DNA from: Jiangella muralis | GTDB taxonomy: Bacteria > Actinomycetota > Actinomycetes > Jiangellales > Jiangellaceae | Assembly: GCF_001270745.1 (NCBI RefSeq) | Contig: NZ_KQ434756.1 | Span: 1-64,000 of the forward strand | Direction: 5' to 3' | Length of the DNA: 64,000 bases | Part shown: in pieces, positions 1 through 7,393 of the stretch | Layout of the letters: every line of letters begins with the position of its first letter | Position numbering within the stretch: the first letter of the stretch is position 1 | Made by a program: the position numbers and the translations under genes | The notes under the pieces: model-generated | Database searches by the model: none | What the model was told of the DNA's origin: nothing | Seen by the model: only the letters and a program-made list of their open reading frames with translations

Positions 1-45
1 GCATCACACGCCACACACCACCCCGGCAGACGTGAAACCCCGAGG

Positions 46-212
46 CTAGGGCGTGTCTCCCAAATCCGTGGCCTACTGCGCGGCGTCCAGGCGGCGCCTC
101 GCTGCGTTCTCGTCAGTCGCCATAGAACCCCGCTATGACTCCTTCCTCGGCCTTGCGAGGCATCCACCTGAACGCCGCTCGCTACGGCCGAGACTTGGGA
201 GACACCCCCTAG
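46..212. repeat. MITE-like imperfect palindrome bounded by CTAG
   Basis: This is a 167-bp element whose two ends are near-perfect inverted copies. Each begins with CTAG followed by GGG(C/G)GTGTCTCCCAA(A/G)TC. The similarity continues inward through GGCC, GCGGCGT(C/T)CAGG and GCCTCGC. The centre folds on itself as CATAG..CTATG. It encodes no transposase. CTAG at both borders fits a YTAR-type target site of the kind IS5-family transposases use, which is an inference. An open reading frame running through it is an artefact of GC-rich sequence. Confidence 0.6.
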
Positions 213-237
213 CGCCGAGCCGTCCCCGCAACGCGAA

Positions 238-264
238 GGCCCCGCCGAACGAGTCGGCGGGGCC
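238..264 (-). terminator. Strong GC hairpin downstream of sigma-factor gene
   Basis: Perfect 11-bp arms (GGCCCCGCCGA / TCGGCGGGGCC) flank a 5-nt loop, 24 bp beyond the stop codon of the sigma-factor gene. There is no clear U-tract, as is common in high-GC actinomycetes. It is probably the terminator of that gene. Confidence 0.65.
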
Positions 265-287
265 TGGTGCGCTGCGGCCGGGGGACG

Positions 288-1241
288 TCAGCCGGCCCAC
301 TCGATCAGCGGCTGGTGCCGCTCGGGGTCGCGCAGCTCGGCCAGCGCCAGCTTCTCCAGCTGCCGCACCCGCTCCTTCGTCAGGCCGACGCGCTGGGCGA
401 CCTCCTGCAGGGTGTGCTGCTCGCCGTCCTCCAGGCCGAAGCGCATCGAGACGATCAGCGCCTCGCGCGGGGCCAGCGTGTTGACGAGGTCGCGCACCTG
501 CTCGCCGAGCGCCCGGAACTCGATGACGTCAGTGGCCTGCGGCGTCTCGGTGTCCTCGATGAGGTCGCCGAGGCTCGCGCTGCCCTCGTCGCCCACCGGG
601 GTGTCGAGGCTGACGGTGTCGCGCCGGATGCGGCGCAGCTCGATGATCCGCGCCGGCGTGAGGTCGATCTCCTCGGCCAGCTCGTCGGGCGTGGGGTCGC
701 GGCCGAGCTCGACGGTGAGCTTGCGCTCGGCCCTACCCAGCTTGGACAGCGTCTCGAGGACGTGTACCGGCAACCGGATGGTGCGGGCCCGCTCGGCCTT
801 GCCACGCTCGATGGCCTGCCGGATCCACCACATCGCGTAGGTGGAGAACTTGAACCCCTTCGCGTAGTCGAACTTCTCGACCGCGCGGATCAGCCCCAGG
901 TTCCCCTCCTGCACGATGTCGAGGAACGGCAGCCCGCTGTTGCGGTAGTACTTGCGCGCCGCGGACACGACCAGCCGCAGGTTCGCGCGGATCATGTGGT
1001 CCCTGGCCTGCTCGCCGTCGCGCACCAGCGCCGCCAGCTGGTCGCGGCGCCGGCCGGGCTTCGTGGTCTCCAGCAGCGTCGCCGCGTACACGCCGGCCTC
1101 GATGCGGCGCGCCAGCTCGACCTCCTCGGCCGCCGACAGCAGCGGCGTCGTGCCGATCTGCTTGAGGTACTGGCCGACGAGGTCGTAGTCCTCGTCGCGT
1201 CCCCGGTCCGGGGAGCGCACCTGCTCCTGCACCATCGTCAT
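288..1241 (-). CDS. RNA polymerase sigma factor, sigma-70 group 2 (RpoD/SigB-like)
   Basis: A 317-residue group 2 sigma factor that directs RNA polymerase to promoters. Region 1.2 lies at about residues 18-50. Region 2 (about 80-150) has the RANLRLVV core-binding helix and KFSTYAMWWIRQAI for -10 melting. Region 3 follows, and the C-terminal region 4 carries the -35-binding helix-turn-helix around TLQEVAQRVGLTKERVRQLE. The acidic region 1.1 of the primary sigma is absent, so this is an alternative or accessory factor of the SigB/HrdA-D class. I chose the ATG at 1241 because GAGGGAG lies about 8 nt upstream; a longer in-frame start at 1310 has no such site. A hairpin terminator follows. Which promoters it recognises is unknown. 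Confidence 0.9.
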   Translation of the reverse strand: MTMVQEQVRSPDRGRDEDYDLVGQYLKQIGTTPLLSAAEEVELARRIEAGVYAATLLETTKPGRRRDQLAALVRDGEQARDHMIRANLRLVVSAARKYYRNSGLPFLDIVQEGNLGLIRAVEKFDYAKGFKFSTYAMWWIRQAIERGKAERARTIRLPVHVLETLSKLGRAERKLTVELGRDPTPDELAEEIDLTPARIIELRRIRRDTVSLDTPVGDEGSASLGDLIEDTETPQATDVIEFRALGEQVRDLVNTLAPREALIVSMRFGLEDGEQHTLQEVAQRVGLTKERVRQLEKLALAELRDPERHQPLIEWAG

Positions 1242-1350
1242 TCGTTCGTCTCCCTCACTCGTCTCGCTGTCGTCGCGGCGGCCCATGGCACGCCCAGGCC
1301 GCGCGCGCACGGCGCGAACCGTCGGTGGTATGCGTTGGTGGGTTGCTCTG

Positions 1351-1383
1351 CGGGAACCCGCGGATCTTTCGATCCGGTTCCCG
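1351..1383. promoter_or_regulatory. Dyad symmetry in the divergent sigma/ligase intergenic region
   Basis: The arms CGGGAACC (1351-1358) and GGTTCCCG (1376-1383) are perfect inverted copies. A nested GGATC..GATCC pair sits between them, so the site could be an operator or a short hairpin. It lies in the 260-bp gap between the divergent sigma-factor and ligase genes. Further towards the ligase, GGAAC (1427-1431) and GGGTAT (1446-1451) resemble an ECF or SigB-type promoter, but the pairing is imperfect. Nothing else is evident in this gap. Confidence 0.35.
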
Positions 1384-1501
1384 AAGCCCCGGGCCGATGC
1401 CGGCCTACCGAGGACTTCCAGCTAGGGGAACGTCCCGATAGCACCGGGTATTCCGGCGTTCGCGCTTGTCGGCGGGGTGCTCCCCGGCGACGATGGAACG
1501 G

Positions 1502-2875
1502 ATGAGCGACGACGATGGTTCCGGCGGGCGGTTCGTCGTCCAGGAGCACCATGCCCGCCGGCTGCACTGGGACCTGCGGCTCGAGCACGACGGCGTGCTG
1601 GCGTCGTGGGCGCTGCCCCGCGGCTTCCCCCGCACGCCGGACGAGAACCGGCTCGCCGTCCGCACCGACGACCACCCGCTGGAATTCCTCGACTTCGACG
1701 GCGAGATCCCGGCCGGCCAGTACGGCGGCGGCGCCCTCACGATCTGGGACCACGGCACCTTCGAGGCGGAGAAGTTCCGCGATGACAAGGTCGTGGCGAC
1801 GCTGCACGGCGAGAAGGTCCGGGGCCGGTTCGCGCTGTTCCGCACCCGCGGCGACGACTGGATGATCCACCGCATGGACGGACCTGCCGACGACGGTGAG
1901 CCGCTGCCGCCGACGCTGTTGCCGATGGCCGCCACGCTGTCGACGCTGCCGCCCGACCAGGACGCCTGGGGCTTCGAGATCAAGTGGGACGGCGTGCGCG
2001 CGCTCGCGTTCGGCGAGCCCGGCCGGCTCCGCCTCGTCGGGCGCAACGGGCGCGAGTTCACCCGCCAGTACCCCGAGCTGCGGCCGCTGACGAACGCCGT
2101 CGGCGCGCATCGGCTGGTGCTCGACGGCGAGATCGTCGCGTTCGGCGACGACGGCCGGCCCAGCCTCCAGCGCATCCAGCCGCGCATCCACCTGGCCTCC
2201 GACGCGGACATCCGGCACCAGGCGCAGGCCGTGCCGGTCGTCTACGTGATCTTCGACCTGCTCCACCTGGACGGCCGGTCGTTGCTGGACGCGCCGTACG
2301 AGGAGCGACGGCGCGAGCTGGCGGCGCTCGGGCTGGCCGGGCCGCACTGGCAGGTGCCCGACTACCAGCGCGGCGACGGCGACGTCCTGCTCGACGCCAC
2401 CCGGCGGCAGGGGCTGGAAGGGGTCGTCGCGAAGCGCCTGAACAGCCGGTACCAGCCGGGCCGGCGCAGCCGCGACTGGCTGAAGATCAAGAACGTGCGC
2501 CGGCAGGAGGTCGTCATCGGCGGCTGGATCGCGGGGCAGGGACGGCTGGCCGGGTCGCTCGGCGCGCTGCTGGCCGGCTACTACGACGACGAGGGCGCGT
2601 TGCGGTTCGCCGGCAAGGTGGGCACCGGCTTCGACGACGCCACCCGCGGCCGCCTGCTCCGGCGGCTGGAGGGTCTGCGCACGGACGAGAGCCCGTTCAC
2701 CGGCCGCCAGCCGCAGCGCGACGCCGTCTTCGTCCGGCCCGAACTGGTCGCCGAGGTCGAGTTCGCCGAGTGGACCGGCGCCGGCACGCTGCGCCACCCG
2801 TCGTTCGAAGGGCTGCGCGAGGACAAGCCGGCCCGCGACGTCGTTCGCGAGGAACCGGTGCCGCCGCCGGCCTGA
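1502..2875 (+). CDS. ATP-dependent DNA ligase, LigD type with 3'-phosphoesterase domain, no polymerase domain
   Basis: The protein is predicted to seal nicks or double-strand breaks with ATP. The first ~115 residues form the LigD 3'-phosphoesterase domain (FVVQEHHARRLHWDLRLEHDG and EIPAGQYGGG motifs). An adenylation domain follows with the nucleotide-attack lysine in FEIKWDGVRA, then DGEIVAF, an EGVVAKR motif and WLKIK, and a C-terminal OB-fold. The LigD primase/polymerase domain is missing, so it is a two-domain PE-ligase that would need a separate polymerase partner for full non-homologous end joining. Ku is not in the window. The start is uncertain: ATG at 1502 has GGA just upstream, while ATG 1493 and TTG 1466 are in frame. 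It is divergent from the sigma-factor gene. Confidence 0.88.
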   Translation: MSDDDGSGGRFVVQEHHARRLHWDLRLEHDGVLASWALPRGFPRTPDENRLAVRTDDHPLEFLDFDGEIPAGQYGGGALTIWDHGTFEAEKFRDDKVVATLHGEKVRGRFALFRTRGDDWMIHRMDGPADDGEPLPPTLLPMAATLSTLPPDQDAWGFEIKWDGVRALAFGEPGRLRLVGRNGREFTRQYPELRPLTNAVGAHRLVLDGEIVAFGDDGRPSLQRIQPRIHLASDADIRHQAQAVPVVYVIFDLLHLDGRSLLDAPYEERRRELAALGLAGPHWQVPDYQRGDGDVLLDATRRQGLEGVVAKRLNSRYQPGRRSRDWLKIKNVRRQEVVIGGWIAGQGRLAGSLGALLAGYYDDEGALRFAGKVGTGFDDATRGRLLRRLEGLRTDESPFTGRQPQRDAVFVRPELVAEVEFAEWTGAGTLRHPSFEGLREDKPARDVVREEPVPPPA

Positions 2876-2877
2876 CC

Positions 2878-2892
2878 TGGGAGACACACCCC
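2878..2892. repeat. Solitary end motif of the 46-212 palindrome family
   Basis: TGGGAGACACACCCC matches the end sequence of the 46-212 element (TGGGAGACACCCCC) with a single base difference in the core. It lies 2 bp beyond the ligase stop codon. A further copy is at 38215-38227, 1 base beyond the SDR stop. No partner end is visible here, so it may be a decayed remnant or a short hairpin. Confidence 0.4.
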
Positions 2893-2982
2893 GGCGGTGC
2901 GGACCGCGGGAATGCCCGTCGCGCCCACGGGTACTGGTGCGGGATGCCGCGGCCACCGTGGTCGCGGCGGAGGGAGGTACCC

Positions 2983-3411
2983 ATGAGTACCGAGCTCATC
3001 GTGGCGCTGATCATCATCGTGGTGCTCATCGCCGTCGCCGCGTGGCTGCTGTCGCGCCGTCGCGCCCACAGCGCCGCGGCCCGCCGCGAGGCGGCCGTCC
3101 AGGAGCGGCAGGAGGCCGACGCCGCCGAGCGGGCCGCCGAACGGCACCGCGCCGAGGCCGACGAACGAGCGGCGCAGGCCCGGCACGCCCGGGCAGCTGC
3201 CGCGGAGCAGGAGGCCGAGGCGGAACGGCTGAAGGCCACCGCCGGCGAGGAGGCCGCGGCGGCCGCCGAACGGCGTCGCACGGCCGACACCCTGCACCCC
3301 GACGCCCCGGATCCCGCGACGCCGCGGGACGGCGGTCCGGATCCGGACCGGCCCCATCCCGACGGCCACGACGTCATCGCGGACGACAGCGACCGCCGGC
3401 CGGGCTGGTAG
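2983..3411 (+). CDS. Single-pass membrane protein with charged helical tail, function unknown
   Basis: A 142-residue protein with an N-terminal transmembrane helix at about residues 5-24 (LIVALIIIVVLIAVAAWLLS). An Ala/Glu/Arg-rich region with strong coiled-coil character covers about residues 28-105, and the tail is Pro/Asp-rich. The C-terminal part is presumably cytoplasmic given the RRR after the helix. The ATG is preceded by GGAGGGAGG, an excellent ribosome site. Similar short 'membrane anchor plus coiled coil' proteins are common in actinomycetes and have no assigned role. It ends 5 bp from the convergent WhiB gene. I do not assign a function. Confidence 0.75.
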   Translation: MSTELIVALIIIVVLIAVAAWLLSRRRAHSAAARREAAVQERQEADAAERAAERHRAEADERAAQARHARAAAAEQEAEAERLKATAGEEAAAAAERRRTADTLHPDAPDPATPRDGGPDPDRPHPDGHDVIADDSDRRPGW

Positions 3412-3416
3412 TGCGG

Positions 3417-3776
3417 TCAGCTGGAGCGGCGCTTCCCCCGTCGCCGCCGCTCCAGCTGCCGCCGCTCCTCGGTGTCCAGCCCGCCCCACACGCCGTACTG
3501 CTCGTCCCGCTCCATCGCCTCGGCGAGGCAACGGTCCCGGACCGGGCAGGTCCCGCAGATCCGTTTCGCTCGGGTCTCCTGAGCGCGTCTGCGGCTGGGC
3601 GACACCCCCTCGGGGACGCAGAACAGGTCCGCGTCCCACTCCCGGCACAGCCCGTACTCCCACCACGACGCCGAGTCGACCCGCGCACCAGGCTCGTCCG
3701 GACTCGGCACCACCACATCGCTGCGTCGCCCGGCCTCCGTCCTCCGGACGATGCGCATCACCCCGACAGTCATCAC
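3417..3776 (-). CDS. WhiB-family iron-sulfur transcriptional regulator
   Basis: A 119-residue WhiB-like protein that binds a [4Fe-4S] cluster and modulates transcription with the sigma factor. The four ligand cysteines are C44, C74, C77 and C83 (C-X29-C-X2-C-X5-C). The GVWGG turn follows at about 95-99, then a basic RRRRGKRR tail for DNA contact. There is an extra cysteine at C53 in LFCVPEG, where the family usually has LFF. Starts are ambiguous: GTG 3776, ATG 3773 and ATG 3758 are in frame. The -10 of a stress-sigma-like promoter ends at 3783, so the mRNA may have almost no leader. The gene is convergent with the small membrane protein upstream. Confidence 0.9.
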   Translation of the reverse strand: MMTVGVMRIVRRTEAGRRSDVVVPSPDEPGARVDSASWWEYGLCREWDADLFCVPEGVSPSRRRAQETRAKRICGTCPVRDRCLAEAMERDEQYGVWGGLDTEERRQLERRRRGKRRSS

Positions 3777-3782
3777 CCCCGG

Positions 3783-3807
3783 TTACCCACGGGTTCCAGC
3801 GGCAAAC
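3783..3807 (-). promoter_or_regulatory. SigB/SigF-type promoter of the WhiB gene (predicted)
   Basis: Read on the minus strand, GTTT (3807-3804) is followed after exactly 15 nt by GGGTAA (3788-3783). This matches the actinomycete general-stress sigma consensus GTTT-N14-16-GGGTAT except for the last base. Transcription would begin near 3776, at or just before the proposed start codon. Confidence 0.5.
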
Positions 3808-3825
3808 CGGCTGAACGGCCCCGGT

Positions 3826-4509
3826 TCAGGGCTCGTCGGGCAGCCGCCCCGTGGCGATGACCCGTTCGGCGACGACGCGCAGCTTGACGTTGCTGTTGCG
3901 GGAGTAACGGCGCAGGACGGCGAACGCGCGGTCGGCGTCGAGGCCGTACCGCTCCATGAGGATGCCCTGGGCCAGCCCGATGAGGTGCCGGGCGCCGATG
4001 GCCTGGCGCAGGCCGTCCTCCTCGCGCGCCGACGCGAGCGCGACGGACGCGTGCCGGGCGAAGATCTCCGCGACGTCGGTGTCGTCGTCGTCGAACATGC
4101 CCGGCCGGTGGCCGTAGAGGTTGAGCGTGCCGAGCGTGGTGTTGCCGGTGCGCAGGCACACCGACAGCACGCTGCGCAGGCCGAGGTCGGCGGCCTGCGG
4201 ACCCCACGAAGGCCAGCGCGGCTCGGCGGCGGTGTCCTCGATCAGGATGGACGTCCGGGTGTCGATGGCCGCCCGGCTCGGGCCTTCGCCGAGGGAGGTC
4301 TGCAGTTCGTCGGCCTTGCCGACCCGCGGGTCGGTGGCGACGGTCGTCTCGATGCGCCCGCCGCCGTGCAGCAACATCAGGCCGGCGTCGTCGCAGACGG
4401 TGGCCTGCTGTGCGTACTCCACGACCCGCTCGAGCGTCTGCTCGACATCGGGTTCATCGTGCAGCGCGAGCGCCATGTCGGCGAAGTCGCCCGCATCAGG
4501 TTCGGTCAC
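3826..4509 (-). CDS. GAF and ANTAR domain RNA-binding antitermination regulator
   Basis: A 227-residue protein. A GAF domain (about residues 15-160) with the LGEGPSRAAIDTRTSILIED and SVLSVCL segments probably senses a small molecule or redox state. A C-terminal ANTAR domain (about 165-220) contains the RHLIGLAQGILMERYGLDADRAF signature and binds hairpins in nascent RNA to block termination. GAF-ANTAR proteins are abundant in actinomycetes. It is divergent from the epimerase gene at 4604. Targets cannot be inferred from the neighbours. Confidence 0.88.
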   Translation of the reverse strand: MTEPDAGDFADMALALHDEPDVEQTLERVVEYAQQATVCDDAGLMLLHGGGRIETTVATDPRVGKADELQTSLGEGPSRAAIDTRTSILIEDTAAEPRWPSWGPQAADLGLRSVLSVCLRTGNTTLGTLNLYGHRPGMFDDDDTDVAEIFARHASVALASAREEDGLRQAIGARHLIGLAQGILMERYGLDADRAFAVLRRYSRNSNVKLRVVAERVIATGRLPDEP

Positions 4510-4603
4510 CCACGTCCTCCGCCACGTAGAGCCCTATCGGGCCACCATCCTCCCCGAGCGGGTCGGCTGTGTCGATCCTCCCCCATGGGGTACGCACCGG
4601 AAC

Positions 4604-5575
4604 ATGGTGGGCGATGGTGAGGTGCAGCCGCACGCGGTGGTCACGGGTGGGGCCGGATTCCTCGGCTCGCATCTGTGCGACGCGCTGCTGGCGACCGGAC
4701 ACCGCATCACCTGCATCGACAACTTCGAGACCGGCCGGGCGGCGAACGTCCGGCACCTGGACGACGAACCGGCCTTCGCGCTGCTGCGGCGGGACCTCAA
4801 CGACGAGCTGGACGGCGCTCTGACCGGTCCGGTCGACGTCGTCTTCCACCTGGCGGCGCCGGCCGCGCCCAGCGACTACCTGCTCGACCCGGTCGCGACG
4901 ATGCGCAGCGCCAGCTCGGGCACGCTGAACGCGCTCGACCTCGCCCGTACCCGGTCGGCCCGATTCGTCCTGGTGTCGACGTCGGAGGTGTACGGGCCGG
5001 TCGGCGAGCTGCCCAGCCGCGAGGACCGCGTCGGTCAGGTCGACCCCGCCGACGGCTACGGCGCCTACTACGAGTCGCGCCGGTTCGCCGAGGCGCTGAC
5101 GGTGGCGTACCGGACGACGTACGCGTTGCGGACGGCGATCGCGCGGATCTTCAACACCTACGGGCCGCGGATGCGCCTGGACGACGGCCGGGTGCTGTCG
5201 CGGCTCATCCGGCAGGCGCTGGCCGGGGCGCCGCTGACGGTGCCCGGCACCGGCACCCAGACCCGTTCGCTGTGCTACGTCGACGACGCGGTCGCCGGGC
5301 TGCTGGCGCTGGCCGGCGGCAGCTACCCGGGCCCGGTGAACATCGGCAGCCCGGAGGCGGTGCCGGTATACGCGATCGCTCAGGAGGTCGCGGAGGTCAC
5401 CGGCCCGGACGCCGAGATCGTCTTCGTCGAGCCGCCGGCCACCGACAGCCAGGCCCGCCGTCCCGACATCACGCTGGCCGGGCAGTTGCTGGACTGGCGG
5501 CCGCAGACCTCCGTGCACGACGGCCTGGCCGCCACGCTGGCATGGTTCCGGCGCCGCCGAGCGGTCCGGCCATGA
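4604..5575 (+). CDS. NAD-dependent epimerase/dehydratase, UDP-glucuronate decarboxylase-like
   Basis: A 323-residue extended short-chain dehydrogenase acting on a nucleotide sugar. The Rossmann motif TGGAGFLG lies at about residues 14-21, followed by the NAD-contact aspartate in CIDNF. The catalytic Thr/Ser in STSEVYG and a YYESRRFAE helix supply the Tyr-X3-Lys-like motif, but the usual lysine is arginine here (YYESR), which deserves checking. The overall pattern, FNTYGPRMRLDDGRV and QTRSLCYVDD, resembles UDP-xylose synthases. The start ATG 4604 is chosen by homology to the family; GTG 4622 is an alternative. The stop codon lies inside the inverted repeat 5570-5625. Confidence 0.82.
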   Translation: MVGDGEVQPHAVVTGGAGFLGSHLCDALLATGHRITCIDNFETGRAANVRHLDDEPAFALLRRDLNDELDGALTGPVDVVFHLAAPAAPSDYLLDPVATMRSASSGTLNALDLARTRSARFVLVSTSEVYGPVGELPSREDRVGQVDPADGYGAYYESRRFAEALTVAYRTTYALRTAIARIFNTYGPRMRLDDGRVLSRLIRQALAGAPLTVPGTGTQTRSLCYVDDAVAGLLALAGGSYPGPVNIGSPEAVPVYAIAQEVAEVTGPDAEIVFVEPPATDSQARRPDITLAGQLLDWRPQTSVHDGLAATLAWFRRRRAVRP

Positions 5576-5625
5576 TCATCAACCTTGTGGGCTGTCATAG
5601 CAGCTCAAAAGGTTGATGATCATGG
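5570..5625. terminator. 17-bp-arm stem-loop between convergent genes, contains a stop codon (TGATCATCAACC family)
   Basis: CCATGATCATCAACCTT (5570-5586) and its exact complement (5609-5625) flank a 22-nt loop. The TGA of the epimerase (5573-5575) is the first triplet of TGATCATCAACC. The arms are AT-rich for this genome. The same arm sequence builds the stem-loop at 35816-35865, so this is a repeat family and probably a bidirectional terminator. Confidence 0.7.
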
Positions 5626-5631
5626 TGGACG

Positions 5632-5898
5632 TCATCCTGTGCTGCCCTTGGACCGCATGCTGGTGGCCAGCAGCACACCGGCGGCGGCCAGGCCGATCTG
5701 GACGATGACCTCGATCCAGTCGACGCCGCTGGTGTCGCGCAGCGGGCCGACGATGGCGGTGCCGATGAGCGCAGCGACGATGCCGATGACGACGGTCAGC
5801 CAGATGGGGATGGCCTGCTTCCCCGGGATGACGAGCCGGCCCAGCGCGCCGATGACCGCTCCGACGACGATGGCCGAGATGATGCCGCTGACCTCCAC
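5632..5898 (-). CDS. GlsB/YeaQ/YmgE-family small membrane protein
   Basis: An 88-residue membrane protein of the GlsB/YeaQ/YmgE (transglycosylase-associated, stress-response) family. The diagnostic start SGIISAIVVGAVIGALGRL is followed by VIPGKQ, a second hydrophobic segment (WLTVVIGIVAALIGTAIVG) and a third (VQIGLAAAGVLLATS), with a short basic tail. The GTG at 5898 has GGGAGGG at ideal spacing; upstream in-frame sequence belongs to another frame. Its exact role is unknown even in well-studied bacteria; it is often induced by envelope or acid stress. It is convergent with the epimerase across the 5570-5625 stem-loop. Confidence 0.82.
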   Translation of the reverse strand: MEVSGIISAIVVGAVIGALGRLVIPGKQAIPIWLTVVIGIVAALIGTAIVGPLRDTSGVDWIEVIVQIGLAAAGVLLATSMRSKGSTG

Positions 5899-5984
5899 GG
5901 GCCCTCCCCGAACTGGATGGTGTGCCGGTTCCGATCTTGCCCGATGGCGTACCCCGATGGAAGGAGCCGCGGCGCGGGCCGGCG

Positions 5985-6872
5985 CTACCGAGTAACGGGA
6001 GCGATGATCTCGTCGGCCAGCCAGTGCGCGACGCCGTCGGGCAGCGGCGGCCGCACGCTGAGGACGATGTGCCCGAACCCCGCCTCGATCAGCTCCTCGA
6101 CCGTCGCGCGAGCGGCCGCGGCCTGGTCGTAGTCGACGATCAGCTGGACGGAGCGGACGATCGTCGCCGGGTCGCGCCCGATCTCCGCGCAATGCCGGTC
6201 CAGCAGCGCCGACCGCTCCCGCAGCAGCGCGAGGTCGAAGTGCGGCGGCCCGGGCACGTTCCACACGTCGGCGTGCTCCGCGACGACCCGCAGCGACCGC
6301 GGCCCGTAGGCGCCGATCAGCAGCGGCGGCCCTGGCCGCTGCACCGGCTTGGGCTCGCAGACGGCGCCGCGCAGCGTGTAGTGGTCGCCGTCGAAGTCGA
6401 ACGGGTCGTCGTTCCACAGCCGGCGGATGATCGTGCACGCCTCCGCCAGCGCTGCCCGGCCCGCGGCGGGCGGCACCAGCGGCAGCCCGTACGCGGCGTG
6501 CTCGCGGGCGGCGAACTCCTGGCCCGCGCCGTGTGCGTCGGTCGCGCCGACGCCGAGCCCGAGGTTCAGGCGGCCGCCGGAGACGATGTCGACCGTCGCC
6601 GCCATCTTCGCCAGCAGCGCCGGCGACCGGAATCGGTTGCTGGTGACCAGGTGCCCGAGCCGGATCCGCGACGTCTGAGCGGCGAGCGCGGCGAGCAGCG
6701 TCCAGCCCTCGTGCCCCGGCGTCGTCGGCGGGCCGATGATCGGCACCAGGTGGTCCAACAGCCAGGCGTCCGCGAGCAGTGGGACCTCGTCGGCCTCGCG
6801 CCACACCCGCACGATGTCGGCGTAGTCCACGTTCACCTGGGTGGTCTTGATCCCGAAGCTGACACCGTTCAT
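5985..6872 (-). CDS. LLM-class F420-dependent oxidoreductase
   Basis: A 295-residue luciferase-like monooxygenase-fold protein (TIM barrel) of the F420- or FMN-dependent class. Diagnostic stretches are LADAWLLDHL near residue 35, TSRIRLGHLVTSNRFRSPALLAKMAATVDIVSGGRLNLGLGVG (about residues 68-110) and PPLLIGAYGPRSLRVVAEHADVWN. Its substrate cannot be read from sequence. The gene is divergent from the MarR gene and their shared 71-bp promoter carries a perfect dyad at 6897-6923, so it is almost certainly controlled by that MarR protein. A detoxification role would be typical but is an inference. Confidence 0.85.
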   Translation of the reverse strand: MNGVSFGIKTTQVNVDYADIVRVWREADEVPLLADAWLLDHLVPIIGPPTTPGHEGWTLLAALAAQTSRIRLGHLVTSNRFRSPALLAKMAATVDIVSGGRLNLGLGVGATDAHGAGQEFAAREHAAYGLPLVPPAAGRAALAEACTIIRRLWNDDPFDFDGDHYTLRGAVCEPKPVQRPGPPLLIGAYGPRSLRVVAEHADVWNVPGPPHFDLALLRERSALLDRHCAEIGRDPATIVRSVQLIVDYDQAAAARATVEELIEAGFGHIVLSVRPPLPDGVAHWLADEIIAPVTR

Positions 6873-6896
6873 GGCGATCTCCTTTCGTCAGTCATG

Positions 6897-6923
6897 CTGA
6901 TCGTCAGTGTAGCTGACGATCAG
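6897..6923. promoter_or_regulatory. Predicted MarR operator, perfect 11-bp inverted repeat
   Basis: CTGATCGTCAG (6897-6907) and CTGACGATCAG (6913-6923) are exact inverted copies with a 5-bp spacer. They sit midway between the divergent LLM oxidoreductase and MarR genes. The location and symmetry suit autoregulation plus control of the oxidoreductase. Confidence 0.75.
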
Positions 6924-6943
6924 TCAAGTGGCAGAATCGAGGC

Positions 6944-7393
6944 ATGGCCACCGACGACGACTCCGGCTCGCCGCCACCCGCCTTCCGGCTGCACTACCTG
7001 CTCAAGCGGGCCCACCTGCACCTGGCCACGCTGGTCGGGCAGGCACTGGAGCCGTACGGCGTCGACCCGCGCGAACTGGCGGCACTGGTGCTGCTGACCC
7101 GGGGCGACGCGCTGTCGCAGCAGGACCTGGCCCGCCAGCTGCAGGTGGACCGGACGACGATGGTCGCGATGGTCGACCGCATGGAGGCGCTCGAGCTCGT
7201 GCGCCGGCGCCCGGATCCGGCCGATCGCCGGAAGAACCTGGTCGAGCCGACCGACCACGGCCGGCGTATCGGGGCCGACGCGACCCGGGCCGTCGACTCG
7301 GCCGAGCAGCGGTTCCTCGCCGCCGCGCCGGAGCTGAGCGGGCCGGCGTTCCGCGACCTGCTCTGGACGCTGGGGCGCGACTTTCGCCACTGA
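6944..7393 (+). CDS. MarR-family transcriptional regulator
   Basis: A 149-residue winged-helix repressor. The N-terminal dimerisation helices (HYLLKRAHLHLATLVGQAL) are followed by the recognition segment ALSQQDLARQLQVDRTTMVAMVDRME and the beta-wing RRRPDPADRRKNLVEPTDHGRR, all at the expected spacing for MarR. It presumably releases DNA on binding a phenolic or other small ligand. The ATG lies 21 bp after the perfect dyad 6897-6923, indicating autoregulation and control of the divergent oxidoreductase. Confidence 0.9.
   Translation: MATDDDSGSPPPAFRLHYLLKRAHLHLATLVGQALEPYGVDPRELAALVLLTRGDALSQQDLARQLQVDRTTMVAMVDRMEALELVRRRPDPADRRKNLVEPTDHGRRIGADATRAVDSAEQRFLAAAPELSGPAFRDLLWTLGRDFRH

Noticed and set aside
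53-484. Open frame through the 46-212 palindrome
   Set aside because: It runs through an inverted-repeat element and then antisense to the sigma factor, with Ala/Pro/Arg composition only.
3806-3829. Hairpin at the GAF-ANTAR stop (ACCGG/CCGGT or CTGAAC/GTTCAG)
   Set aside because: The two possible pairings are short and mutually exclusive, and they overlap the predicted WhiB promoter -35, so a terminator call is not supported.
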